NCBI GenBank assembly: GCA_030018415.1
Contig: JASEGC010000006.1
Coordinates: 1 to 62,196 of the forward strand
Reading direction: 5' to 3'
DNA length: 62,196 bases
Source: Candidatus Aenigmatarchaeota archaeon
Lineage (GTDB): Archaea > Aenigmatarchaeota > Aenigmatarchaeia > CG10238-14
The translations under genes were made by a program, and so were the position numbers. Shown here piece after piece: positions 44,802-52,688 of the stretch. Under the pieces are notes generated by a model, which was not told the origin of the DNA, searched no databases, and saw only the letters and a program-made list of their open reading frames with translations. Numbering within the stretch: the stretch's first letter is position 1; each line of letters starts with the position of its first letter.

Positions 44802-45380
44802 ATGAAAATCGACTTCAAGAAAAAATTCAAGCTAAGTACTCTAGAGATAGTCTTGATAGCTATAGGTGCAGTATTGTATGCAATATTCTCAATCCCGACA
44901 ATGTTCGTCATAGCCTTTAGCCCAGGTGGTCCAGTTCCAGTACAGTTTAGACCTGCAGTCATAATTCCGAGTGCGATGGCAGTCTTGTTCGGTCCTTTAG
45001 TTGGAGGATTTTCCGCGGGCATAGGAACAACGATTGCAAGTGCTGTGAAACACGGAGCTCCATCTCCAGCAACGATATTCGGTGGTCTCCCAGGAAACTT
45101 CTTTTGTTATTTCATAATTGGACTGTTAACTAAAGACAAAAAAAGCATTAAGGAATTGGCTTTAACTTCAGCCATAGGTTATACAGTCGGTGGTCTAATA
45201 ATTGGTCTGGGAATGTACTCTGTCGGTCTAATAAATGAAGTTGAAATCGGAACTATAAAATTTACTCCCATACAAGTATCCTTTATAACAGCTGGTGTAG
45301 TTTTTATAACTGGCTACATAATGACATTAATAGGAACGCCCATCTTAGTCAGAGCATACCTGAGTACAAAAGGGAAGTAA
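44802..45380 (+). CDS. ECF transporter S component (second module)
   Basis: A 192-aa protein with about six helices. The N-terminal part has VPVQFRPAVIIPSAMAVLFGPLVGG and a conserved GLPGNFFCYFIIG. It is immediately followed by ABC ATPases and a T component. Substrate unknown; the sequence is not diagnostic of a particular vitamin. Confidence 0.82.
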   Translation: MKIDFKKKFKLSTLEIVLIAIGAVLYAIFSIPTMFVIAFSPGGPVPVQFRPAVIIPSAMAVLFGPLVGGFSAGIGTTIASAVKHGAPSPATIFGGLPGNFFCYFIIGLLTKDKKSIKELALTSAIGYTVGGLIIGLGMYSVGLINEVEIGTIKFTPIQVSFITAGVVFITGYIMTLIGTPILVRAYLSTKGK

Positions 45381-45381
45381 C

Positions 45382-46764
45382 TTGATAGACGTTAAGAATT
45401 TGAGTTTTGGCTATTCTACGAAGGCTATATTGAGAAGAATAAACTTTTCTATCAAGGATAGTGAGTCTGTTCTAATCCTAGGAGTTTCTGGTTGCGGAAA
45501 GACAACTCTATTGAAATGTTTGACTGGAATAATACCGAACACGATAGAAGGAAGGTTCACTGGTAGAGTCTTAATTAACGGCAGAGATACAAGAAAAATA
45601 GAGAAGATACAGAACGACATAGGCATAGTCTTACAGGATCCTGAAACACAGATTTTAACTACTAAAGTCTCCCATGAGATAGCCTTTGGTCTTGAGAACT
45701 TATGTTACGATAAAAAAACAATCTCAAAGTTAGTGAAAAAATTTGCAAAAAAATTCCGTCTCTCAGATAAACTGAACTATGATATAAAGAATTTATCATA
45801 CGGGGAAAAGAAGAAAGTCATCATTGCTTCGATATGTGCGATGGATAAGAAAATACTATTCTTTGACGAACCCTTAACAAACCTTGATATCAACATGAAA
45901 AAAGAAATGTTAAAATTATTGAAACGATTAAAGAGAGAAGGAAAGACTATAGTCGTTGCTGAACAGAATCCTTGTATTCTAAAAAATTTGTTCGACAAAT
46001 GTTTGATCTTGGATAAAGGAAGATTGGTTTATAATGGCGACGTGAAAGGTGGGATGGGAGTCCTGAAGAAATTGACAAAACATCAAAGAGTTCATAGGAC
46101 AAAGCCTGAAGATGATTATGTTCTCAACGTTCAAAATCTATCGTTCAGTTATGGGAGAAAAAGAATATTGAAAAACATCTACTTTAAAATAAGGAAGAAT
46201 GAAGTCGTCACAATAACTGGTGAGAACGGTTGCGGTAAAACTACTCTGGCTTTGTGCTTGTGTAATTTATTGAAAAACAGGAAAGGAAAAATAGAATTGT
46301 TTAACAAAAAAATCGATGAGTACAGTAGCAAAGAAATTGCAGGAAAAATTGGTTTTGTTTTCCAGAATCCCAACTTCCAAATTTTCAAGAACAGCGTCAT
46401 AGATGAAATTAATTACGGACCTAAGAACTTTGGCAAAGAAATTCCCAACAGACGAATGATTGAATTATTGAACAATTACGATCTTTTACACAAAAAGAAA
46501 TCCCATCCCTATTCATTGAGTCTTGGAGAAAAGAGAAGGTTAACAATAGCATCAGCAGTTTCTAGCGAGCCTGAAATCTTGATTCTAGACGAGCCAGTAT
46601 TTGGTCAGGATCCTTATCACCTCTCGAAGATACTCAATTCTATCATCGGCAAGAAAACGATACTGATAATGACTCACGAAGAATCCTTGTTCAGAATATC
46701 AAACAGAGTTTTGGAGATTAAGGACGGAAAAATGGTGGAGAAAAAATGTGGAAGAGCTATGTGA
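45382..46764 (+). CDS. Fused tandem ECF ATPase (EcfA-EcfA')
   Basis: A 460-aa protein with two ABC domains. First: GVSGCGKTTLL, VLQDPETQILTTKV, LSYGEKKKVIIASI, ILFFDEPLTNLD. Second: GENGCGKTTLALC, VFQNPNFQIFKNSV, LSLGEKRRLTIASA, ILILDEPVFGQD. TTG start, one base after the S-component stop. Both sites look competent. Confidence 0.92.
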   Translation: MIDVKNLSFGYSTKAILRRINFSIKDSESVLILGVSGCGKTTLLKCLTGIIPNTIEGRFTGRVLINGRDTRKIEKIQNDIGIVLQDPETQILTTKVSHEIAFGLENLCYDKKTISKLVKKFAKKFRLSDKLNYDIKNLSYGEKKKVIIASICAMDKKILFFDEPLTNLDINMKKEMLKLLKRLKREGKTIVVAEQNPCILKNLFDKCLILDKGRLVYNGDVKGGMGVLKKLTKHQRVHRTKPEDDYVLNVQNLSFSYGRKRILKNIYFKIRKNEVVTITGENGCGKTTLALCLCNLLKNRKGKIELFNKKIDEYSSKEIAGKIGFVFQNPNFQIFKNSVIDEINYGPKNFGKEIPNRRMIELLNNYDLLHKKKSHPYSLSLGEKRRLTIASAVSSEPEILILDEPVFGQDPYHLSKILNSIIGKKTILIMTHEESLFRISNRVLEIKDGKMVEKKCGRAM

Positions 46765-47333
46765 AGTTAATCATATTCATATCGCTGATGATTCTAGCAT
46801 TAATACTAAAGAACATTCCAGTCCTTATATTGATATCTTTGGTTTCAATGACGTTCGCCAAGATTTTCAGCAGAAATTTCAAAAAAACAATGATTTTCTT
46901 AGCAAAGTATCTCATCCTCACGATACCGATGCTCTTGATTCTTTGGACTATATTCTCAGGTTTTGATAATGCAATCATTGCAACGATTAAATTCTCATCA
47001 CTCTCGGTAGTATCCTTTGCCATGATTTCTTGTTTCCAAGTCTACGAATCATTCAAACTCTTATCAAACATATTTCCCTACAAGTTCGCCTTCATCATAA
47101 TTTTATGTGTTAGATACATGGAGGCTATCAAAGAAGACGCAGGTAGGATTGATCTGATTAGAAAAGCTAGAGGTTTTGAAGATAAGGAAAGTTTCGTCAA
47201 GAAGATAAGATCGAAGATGGAGTTGATCGTGCCTGTGTTTGTTGATTCGCTCTTAAAAGCTGAAGATATCGCTTGTGCGTTGGACACGAGATGCTTTGGT
47301 ATCTACAAAAAAAGGACATTTTGGAAACCATGA
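46746..47333 (+). CDS. ECF transporter T component (second module)
   Basis: A 195-aa membrane protein whose start overlaps the ATPase stop by 19 bp. It contains the coupling motif IRKARGFED and, near the end, ACALDTRCFG. It completes an S-AA'-T operon. Confidence 0.88.
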   Translation: MWKSYVKLIIFISLMILALILKNIPVLILISLVSMTFAKIFSRNFKKTMIFLAKYLILTIPMLLILWTIFSGFDNAIIATIKFSSLSVVSFAMISCFQVYESFKLLSNIFPYKFAFIIILCVRYMEAIKEDAGRIDLIRKARGFEDKESFVKKIRSKMELIVPVFVDSLLKAEDIACALDTRCFGIYKKRTFWKP

Positions 47334-47341
47334 GGATTTAG

Positions 47342-47896
47342 ATGATAGGCAAAATCACATTCATTCTTTTAATTTTAACGATAGCTACAGGGTTTATTAA
47401 AAAAAGAAAATTGCATGAACAACTTGCACTTTTAACTTTATTTTCTCTCTTCTTGCATGTCTTAGAAAGTCCATCCTTTTCTTTACAGTGTTATCTAATC
47501 TTAGCATTTTCTATTTTAACATTCTTGACCGGACTTAAAGTCTCTAAAATCAAGAGTAGAGTTAAGTTGCATGTACTCTTCAGTGTCATTCTTCTCATTC
47601 TGGTTGTATTCCATGTGTTTTCTCTTGCTTTTCTTCCTAAACTTCCAGCAACGATTGGGACAAGAATAATCACAGCAGATTTTTCTAGAACCACTTCAAA
47701 ATACGGCGAAAGAGGGGAAAGATACGTTTATCTAGAAGCTGGACACAGTGCACAGAATGTTTATTTGCAAGTGACTGCTCTAAACCTTGGTTCAGTCGTT
47801 GTAGGAGCTTTCAACGATCAAGAAGTGCAAAATGTTTTATCCATACCTGAAGATCATAAGCCAATTTATTTAATTCCAGTTGGTTATCCAGTTTAG
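47342..47896 (+). CDS. Chimeric membrane protein with truncated nitroreductase tail
   Basis: The first 110 residues form four hydrophobic helices. Residues about 122-184 match the end of SagB-type/nitroreductase proteins (RTTSKYGERGERYVYLEAGH, AQNVYLQVTALNLG, VVVGAFNDQEVQNVL, PIYLIPVGYP). The first half of the nitroreductase fold, including FMN phosphate-binding residues, is missing. The fusion is in frame, so an internal deletion in a membrane-nitroreductase fusion gene is likely. Probably non-functional as an oxidoreductase. Confidence 0.7.
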   Translation: MIGKITFILLILTIATGFIKKRKLHEQLALLTLFSLFLHVLESPSFSLQCYLILAFSILTFLTGLKVSKIKSRVKLHVLFSVILLILVVFHVFSLAFLPKLPATIGTRIITADFSRTTSKYGERGERYVYLEAGHSAQNVYLQVTALNLGSVVVGAFNDQEVQNVLSIPEDHKPIYLIPVGYPV

Positions 47897-48329
47897 TCCG
47901 AATTTATGTTTCATGTATAACAACACAAATTCATCAAAAAAATATAGATGTAATTGTGTCTCGGAAAGTTCGAAAAATTTGCTCGCATTTTTATTTTTCT
48001 AAGAAAAACCGTAATTATCGTGTTCTTAAGTAAGACTTAAATAATTAATTTTTAATTGTAAATTCGATTTAGAATGCCCAGATTATGGATAATTTAACTA
48101 AACATTTGCCTGAACTTTTTGAAATAAAACGTCCTTATAGTGATCTTAAAATTTATAGAATCAAAATAGAGTCTAAAATTATACCCTATTCTTTGTGATT
48201 CAATAATGTATCTAGAAGAGGCTTCTAAATTTTAATTTTGGGCTCGCAAATTTTTTTCTCACGTTCGTTTCAACTAATTTCAAAAGTCAGAATTGTTGAA
48301 TAAGAATATTTCATTGTATGGACAACAGG
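47897..48329. other. Intergenic region with small ORF and dispersed repeat
   Basis: About 430 bp. It holds a possible 37-aa ORF (48085-48198, MDNLTKHLPELFEIKRPYSD onward) behind an AT-rich stretch with a TTAAGTAAGACTTAA partial palindrome near 48026, and the 33-bp repeat at 48243-48275. No other gene is supported. Confidence 0.4.
48243..48275 (-). repeat. 33-bp dispersed repeat, copy 2 (inverted)
   Basis: Reverse complement of 13768-13800 with one mismatch over 33 bp, in another intergenic region. Confidence 0.75.
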
Positions 48330-49112
48330 CTAAATCATGATTACAACAGTTTCGATTACCCCCCCTATTATCAAGAGCACAAAAGAAACGAGTAATAATT
48401 TGAAGGAATCTCGAAGGATTTGCCAAAATTTTAAAGATTTTCTCCTGGTAAAAGCTGCTGAGACTAACCCACCAGCAATAGCTCCTATCAAGTACGCGCC
48501 TATCTCGAAACTCCCGTGTGGAAGAAACATCAGAACAGCAGAAGGTAAAGCTTTAACACCGCCGTAAGATTTTGAAACCAAGCCGATTGCTGAGGCAAGG
48601 ACAGAAGCATTCCAAGCAAGGATGAATATAGCTCCACAACCAAATAGAAATGAAAAAAGGAAGGATATCATCAGTACGCTTAGATTATTCATGAATATCT
48701 CTATGAATTTGTTTCCGAACTCGAACTTACCTCTTATTATGTTTATCTCGGTTATCTGTTCATGGAACACTTTTTCTGAGATAGTTCCAGGCAACAAGAC
48801 GAAACTGGCTGACATCGCTAGAGTCATACCAGAGAAGAAAGCAATGTAAGCTATAATTATGTCTCCGTATCTTTCCGTGAATGTGGAAATTTCCATGATA
48901 CTCTCATCTTCCTTTTCCTCATATCTCAAAAGCCTGTTCATGAAGGGTAAGGCTGCTAAGGTTATGATTATGGTCATGTACAACCCTGTAGAATGAGTGA
49001 ACATCGTGTAAGAGATGAAAAGAGCTATCATCGATATGAAAATGCCAAGAAAGAATGTTTTAAAAGGATTTTTTAAGGCTTCTTTAACCCCAACTAATCT
49101 TTCTAAGACCAT
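48330..49112 (-). CDS. SpoIIM-family membrane protein
   Basis: A 260-aa polytopic membrane protein of the stage II sporulation protein M group, common in archaea. Visible features: LERLVGVKEALKNPFKTFFLG, NNLSVLMISFLFSFLFGCGA, LPHGSFEIGAYLIGAIAGG. In other organisms such proteins accompany membrane ATPases or peptidases. Function here unknown. Confidence 0.82.
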   Translation of the reverse strand: MVLERLVGVKEALKNPFKTFFLGIFISMIALFISYTMFTHSTGLYMTIIITLAALPFMNRLLRYEEKEDESIMEISTFTERYGDIIIAYIAFFSGMTLAMSASFVLLPGTISEKVFHEQITEINIIRGKFEFGNKFIEIFMNNLSVLMISFLFSFLFGCGAIFILAWNASVLASAIGLVSKSYGGVKALPSAVLMFLPHGSFEIGAYLIGAIAGGLVSAAFTRRKSLKFWQILRDSFKLLLVSFVLLIIGGVIETVVIMI

Positions 49113-49177
49113 CCTACCAAGATAGATTAGTGAAATTGAGTATAAATTTTTACTTAGGGTGACTAATTAATTAATAT

Positions 49178-49319
49178 GCCGGGATGGCAGAACCAGGTAA
49201 TGCGCCAGACTCGAGCATTCGATGATGAACCCAGAGGTATCTGATAAATGATGATACAACGGAGATCAGAGAAATCTGGTGCCCGCAAGGGCTTGTGTGT
49301 TCAAATCACACTCCCGGCG
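49178..49319 (+). tRNA. tRNA-Ser(CGA) with a 58-nt intron
   Basis: Acceptor GCCGGGA pairs with TCCCGGC (49312-49318) before discriminator G. The T arm is GTGTG TTCAAAT CACAC, and the long variable arm (GCCC/GGGC) marks a type II tRNA. The anticodon stem CCAGA/TCTGG encloses CUCGAG-intron-A, giving anticodon CGA at 49212-49214, hence serine. The intron 49216-49273 lies at the canonical 37/38 position. TATAAATTTTTA lies about 38 bp upstream. Confidence 0.9.
49216..49273 (+). ncRNA. Box C/D guide RNA inside the tRNA-Ser intron
   Basis: In order: C box ATGATGA (49222-49228), 12-nt spacer, D' box CTGA (49241-49244), 3-nt gap, C' box ATGATGA (49248-49254), 12-nt spacer, and CAGA (49267-49270) at the D position. 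Spacers of 12 nt and box order are those of archaeal dual-guide C/D sRNAs; only the D box deviates. The known precedent is the tRNA-Trp intron of other archaea. Confidence 0.75.
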
Positions 49320-49401
49320 TCTAATTTTCACATCCCAGAGTTCCTGTTGCAGTTCTTTTTACTACTGATTGATTCAACAACTATAAACAGCATTATTTGA
49401 A

Positions 49402-49960
49402 CTACTTCCCCATCTTTTCCTTAAATCTTCTAGTCAATTCCTTCAATTCTTTTCTATCCAGTCTCTCTAACTCAAACTCTATTTCCCCAACATTCTTTAC
49501 ACACCAAAAAATTAGTTCCATCTCAGGGTGAAACTGAATGCCGAATTGGTCTTTGCTTATGCTCGATCATCTCATTCTCACAATGCCAATTGCTCAAAGC
49601 AATCTGGTAGAATACCAGCAGTATATCTGTGACTTTTAAATACAGATAACTTTCCCTTCTCGATTAGTCTGTTGTCTCTTATCACATATATGTTTGAAAA
49701 CCTTTTAACTTTCCTGTCCATTCTGTACAATCCTCCTTTAAAGTATTCTATCAAGAACTCGTATCCCAAGCAAATGCCCATGATTGGTTTATTCCTGAAT
49801 GTCCTGATGACTGAAAAGTTAAAATCTCTCTTCTTAGATATGAATTCATTGCTCCCGCCTGACAGGAAAACGCCGTCTATATTCTCTATCTTCAACCTTT
49901 TTAAGTCACACTTGAAAGGATCAACTTTAACGATAACCATCCCCCGTTATCCACTACCAT
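49402..49960 (-). pseudogene. Class I glutamine amidotransferase, frameshifted
   Basis: Pieces read MVVDNGG, then VKVDPFKCDLKRLKIENIDG, VFLSGGSNEF, PIMGICLGYEFLIEYFKGG, a segment CENEMIEHKQRPI, and FGIQFHPEMELIFW. The order matches a GuaAa-like glutaminase, with the Cys nucleophile and His-Glu present. Frames change near 49938, near 49590 and near 49545, so no continuous product results. This is the second decayed glutaminase in the window. Confidence 0.65.
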
Positions 49961-50037
49961 TACTTATTGTGCCACGAGTTATCAGAATATATTTTGTTCT
50001 GGTTTCTTAAAATTGTTAATGATAGAGCTTTCTCGAT

Positions 50038-50232
50038 TCATACTTTAAATTGGGAAACTTTTTTTATCATGTCAACATTTCCTAAGAATAATGCCCTGCA
50101 GCAATATCTTTCTAAACCTAGATCATCTAAGACTTCCTTAGAATCTTCCCCTGCTTCAATGCGTCTCTGGAAATCCTCCCAGAGATGGCCTAATACTTTA
50201 CCACAGCTATAGCACCTGATAGGTATGATCAT
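50038..50232 (-). CDS. rpoN: DNA-directed RNA polymerase subunit N
   Basis: A 64-aa archaeal Rpb10 homologue: MIIPIRCYSCGK (first zinc pair) and LERYCCRALF (CC pair). The start at 50232 is chosen by homology and GGTGG upstream. It follows rps9, the usual archaeal order. Confidence 0.95.
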   Translation of the reverse strand: MIIPIRCYSCGKVLGHLWEDFQRRIEAGEDSKEVLDDLGLERYCCRALFLGNVDMIKKVSQFKV

Positions 50233-50308
50233 ATTAACCACCAATTTTACTTATACGATTATAATTTAATTCATTTAACAAATGGTTTATATATTTTATA
50301 AGATATAT

Positions 50309-50746
50309 TTATCTCTTGCTACGTTGTTTGTGTTTTCGACATCCTTTTCTACTTCTCGAAGGCTTGTGAGGTTCAGTCCTCCTTGGATCGTAGACCAACA
50401 AACTTCTATCATAATCTAGGTATAATTTCTTCAATTTTTCGTCGTTAAAAAATTCTACCATTCCCTTTACTATGGCTTGTCGGACAGCATCAGCCTGGGA
50501 AGCAATACCTCCATGCTTGACGTTGACTTTTATGTCCACTCTTTGAGCCAACTCATCTGCTAGAATCAAAGGCTCTCTTATCCTCAACCTTGCATACTCT
50601 GGTTGCCAAAGGTCTAAGGGAACATCGTTTATCGTCACATGACCCAAACCAGCTTTGATCCTTGCTCTTGCTACCGCAGTCTTTCTTTTTCCTGTAGTTA
50701 GGATTACCCTTTCTCTTTCAGGTTTTTTGGTTTCTTTTTTTGCCAT
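50309..50746 (-). CDS. rps9: 30S ribosomal protein S9
   Basis: About 145 aa: TTGKRKTAVARARIKAG near the start, HGGIASQADAVRQAI, and the basic tail RKGCRKHKQRSKR that reaches the P-site tRNA. The ATG at 50746 lies just after the L13 stop with GGTGAT upstream. Confidence 0.95.
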   Translation of the reverse strand: MAKKETKKPERERVILTTGKRKTAVARARIKAGLGHVTINDVPLDLWQPEYARLRIREPLILADELAQRVDIKVNVKHGGIASQADAVRQAIVKGMVEFFNDEKLKKLYLDYDRSLLVYDPRRTEPHKPSRSRKGCRKHKQRSKR

Positions 50747-50748
50747 GA

Positions 50749-51171
50749 TCACCATCTTTTCTCGTATCCCAATGCCAATGAGAGGTCTCCGACAACTATA
50801 TATTTGCATCTTAATCTATTTACGTCCGCTTCTTCAATCCGAATGAATTCTTTATTCTTAAGTTCGTCGGGAATACCAACGTAAACTCTCAACCTTCTGA
50901 AGGCTTCTCGTCCCTTTGGTTTATAGAAAGGTAACATTCCTCTCATCGCTCTCTTCACTATCCCTTGAGGTGTTCTTGGGAAGAATGGGCCGTGATGAGG
51001 ATCGCCTCTCTGTCTTCTTTTCAGATAATGTTTTTCTATGACTTTTGGATCGCCTGATATCACAGCCTTCTCACAGTTGATAACAACGACATTCTCTCCT
51101 CTGAGCAAATCTTTTGCTATTCTCGTTGCGATTCTTCCTAATATCTGGTTGGATGCATCGTAAATTTTCAT
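50749..51171 (-). CDS. rpl13: 50S ribosomal protein L13
   Basis: About 140 aa: YDASNQILGRIATRIAKDLL, VVINCEKAVISG, and FPRTPQGIVKRAMRGMLP. Start MKIYDAS at 51171 overlaps the L18e stop region. Confidence 0.95.
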   Translation of the reverse strand: MKIYDASNQILGRIATRIAKDLLRGENVVVINCEKAVISGDPKVIEKHYLKRRQRGDPHHGPFFPRTPQGIVKRAMRGMLPFYKPKGREAFRRLRVYVGIPDELKNKEFIRIEEADVNRLRCKYIVVGDLSLALGYEKRW

Positions 51172-51173
51172 GT

Positions 51174-51539
51174 TCAACACAGTATTTTCAGGTTAGTCCC
51201 TCTCGGGTTTTTTTTCACTAATTCTTCTATTGAGATTGCTTTACCTTTAACCTTTTCTATTTTTTCTCTTGCTGGTCCAGAGAATTTCCATGCGCTGACT
51301 GTCACTGGTTTAGATAATTCTCCATAGCCCAAGACAACGCCAGGAACGATAACTGTCTCGTCTTTCTTTGTATATCTCTCGATATGGGCAATGTTAACTT
51401 CTATCCTTTGACGTCTAGGCTTGTTCAATTTTTCAGCAATATCCCTCAAAAAATTACTCTGAGTCTTGATAGCCTTTTCTCTCAAGTCTTCTATCAGTTT
51501 TTTCAGTATCGGATTAGTTGGTCCGGTGCGCTTTACCAT
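51174..51539 (-). CDS. rpl18e: 50S ribosomal protein L18e
   Basis: A 121-aa archaeal/eukaryotic-type protein beginning MVKRTGPTNPILKKLIEDLR. It contains VIVPGVVLGYGELSKPVTVSA. It is the first gene of the L18e-L13-S9-RpoN cluster, which marks the window as archaeal. Confidence 0.95.
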   Translation of the reverse strand: MVKRTGPTNPILKKLIEDLREKAIKTQSNFLRDIAEKLNKPRRQRIEVNIAHIERYTKKDETVIVPGVVLGYGELSKPVTVSAWKFSGPAREKIEKVKGKAISIEELVKKNPRGTNLKILC

Positions 51540-51610
51540 TCGCTACACCTCTCCTAAATTATCAGAGTATGGGTTTATAAACTTTACAAAATCCTACTTA
51601 TTTGGTAAGC

Positions 51611-52022
51611 ATGCTGGTAATAAGGGAATTCAAGCAAAAGATCTTTCTGCTATACTGAAGATAGAGAAAGAATGCTTACTCAGTAGAAACTTTCTGCGAA
51701 CTCCTCAGAGAAGATGAGTTTTTAGTGGTCAAGGATAAACAAGTTTACGGTTATGTCCTTTTTTTCTAGAGAAGGTTTAATCTATTCCATAGCTGTTAGG
51801 TCGGATCGTCAGAATGAAGGTATGGGAAGCATGCTCATGCAAGAAGCTCTGAGAAGACTTAGAAGAAAAACTCGAAAAGTTTGGCTTCAAACGAGGATCA
51901 GCAACGTCAAAGCAAGAACTTTCTTCGAAAAATTCGGCTTCAAACCAGTCCTTAGAATTAAAAACTACTACGGAGATGAGGATGGCATCTTGTTGGTGAG
52001 TGATTTAGCCTCTCCTGAATGA
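51611..52022 (+). pseudogene. RimI-type N-acetyltransferase, frameshifted
   Basis: Frames combine to MLVIREFKQ, DLSAILKIEKEC, YSVETFCELLREDEFLVVKD, YGYVLFF, then an intact C-terminal GNAT part with IYSIAVRSDRQNEGMGSMLM (acetyl-CoA loop) and FFEKFGFKPV. At least three indels, one in a T run. The last 90 codons remain open. It ends 5 bp before the tRNA-Gly gene. Confidence 0.65.
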
Positions 52023-52026
52023 ATTT

Positions 52027-52113
52027 TGCGCCAGTCGGGATTTGAACCCGAGTCACAAGCTTGGGAAGCTTATCCTTTTCATTCGGATCTTAACCAGGCT
52101 GGACCACTGGCGC
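52027..52113 (-). tRNA. tRNA-Gly(CCC) with a 13-nt intron at position 29/30
   Basis: Acceptor GCGCCAG/CTGGCGC plus A, T arm TCGGG TTCAAAT CCCGA. Without the intron (52070-52082) the anticodon arm is CGAGC TTCCCAA GCTTG, anticodon CCC at 52063-52065, and the length is 74 nt. With it, the D-arm/anticodon-arm junction is distorted. Confidence 0.88.
52070..52082 (-). other. tRNA-Gly mini-intron, 13 nt
   Basis: BHB fold: central helix AUCC/GGAU, 5' bulge GAA, 3' bulge AAG, exon helix AAG/CUU. Cutting after the second bulge nucleotide removes AUGAAAAGGAUAA and leaves a complete five-pair anticodon stem. Position 29/30 is a known non-canonical intron site in archaeal tRNAs. Confidence 0.8.
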
Positions 52114-52199
52114 TTTCAACTGATTTTTATTAATTATTTTTGCAACGATAAATTTACCATTTACTTTTTCGAATAAAATAAGAAGCTATTAATTTAAGA

Positions 52200-52688
52200 G
52201 AAAATAAACCAAATAATTTTTATTGCCTTTTATTGTCTTCATCTATTAAGAGTAGTGGTTGGGTCATCAAGTATACCATCGCACTCTCTAAAGTTTTAGG
52301 ACTATCAACCTTTGCGATAGGGTTCGTCCTCCTCTCTATCTCTACATCTGTCCCAGAGCTCACCGTAGCCATTTTTTCTTCGATACAAGGCAAGCCTGGT
52401 CTGTCTGTCGATGACATACTTGGGTCAAATTTTGTCGATTTAACGTTGATTTTAAGTCTCATCTGTCTTTTTGGAGGCACCATTCACATGAAAAGGGAAG
52501 AGAACACGGGTCTCATAGAATTACTGTTCATAGCATCTTTGATCACGATTTTCATCTTTCAAGTCGATGGGCTTTCATTGATTCATGGTCTGATATTGAT
52601 AGTTCTATTTGGCTTTCATGTGAGAAGACTCTATAAAGGGGGGAAGGTTGAAAAGAAAATATTTGAGTATGGTAGAGAAGAGGAAAAT
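52200..52688 (+). pseudogene. Sodium/calcium exchanger-like protein, N-terminal half
   Basis: The open frame includes the alpha-repeat motif STSVPELTVAIFSSIQG and DDILGSNFVDLTLILSL of CaCA exchangers. There is no start codon at the expected place (sequence just upstream continues in another frame). The second alpha repeat is missing; the frame runs into the end of herA. A 5' frameshift and 3' truncation make it a remnant. Confidence 0.65.

Noticed and set aside
48085-48198. 37-aa ORF as a certain gene
   Set aside because: Plausible composition but no homology signal or Shine-Dalgarno; mentioned only within the intergenic entry.
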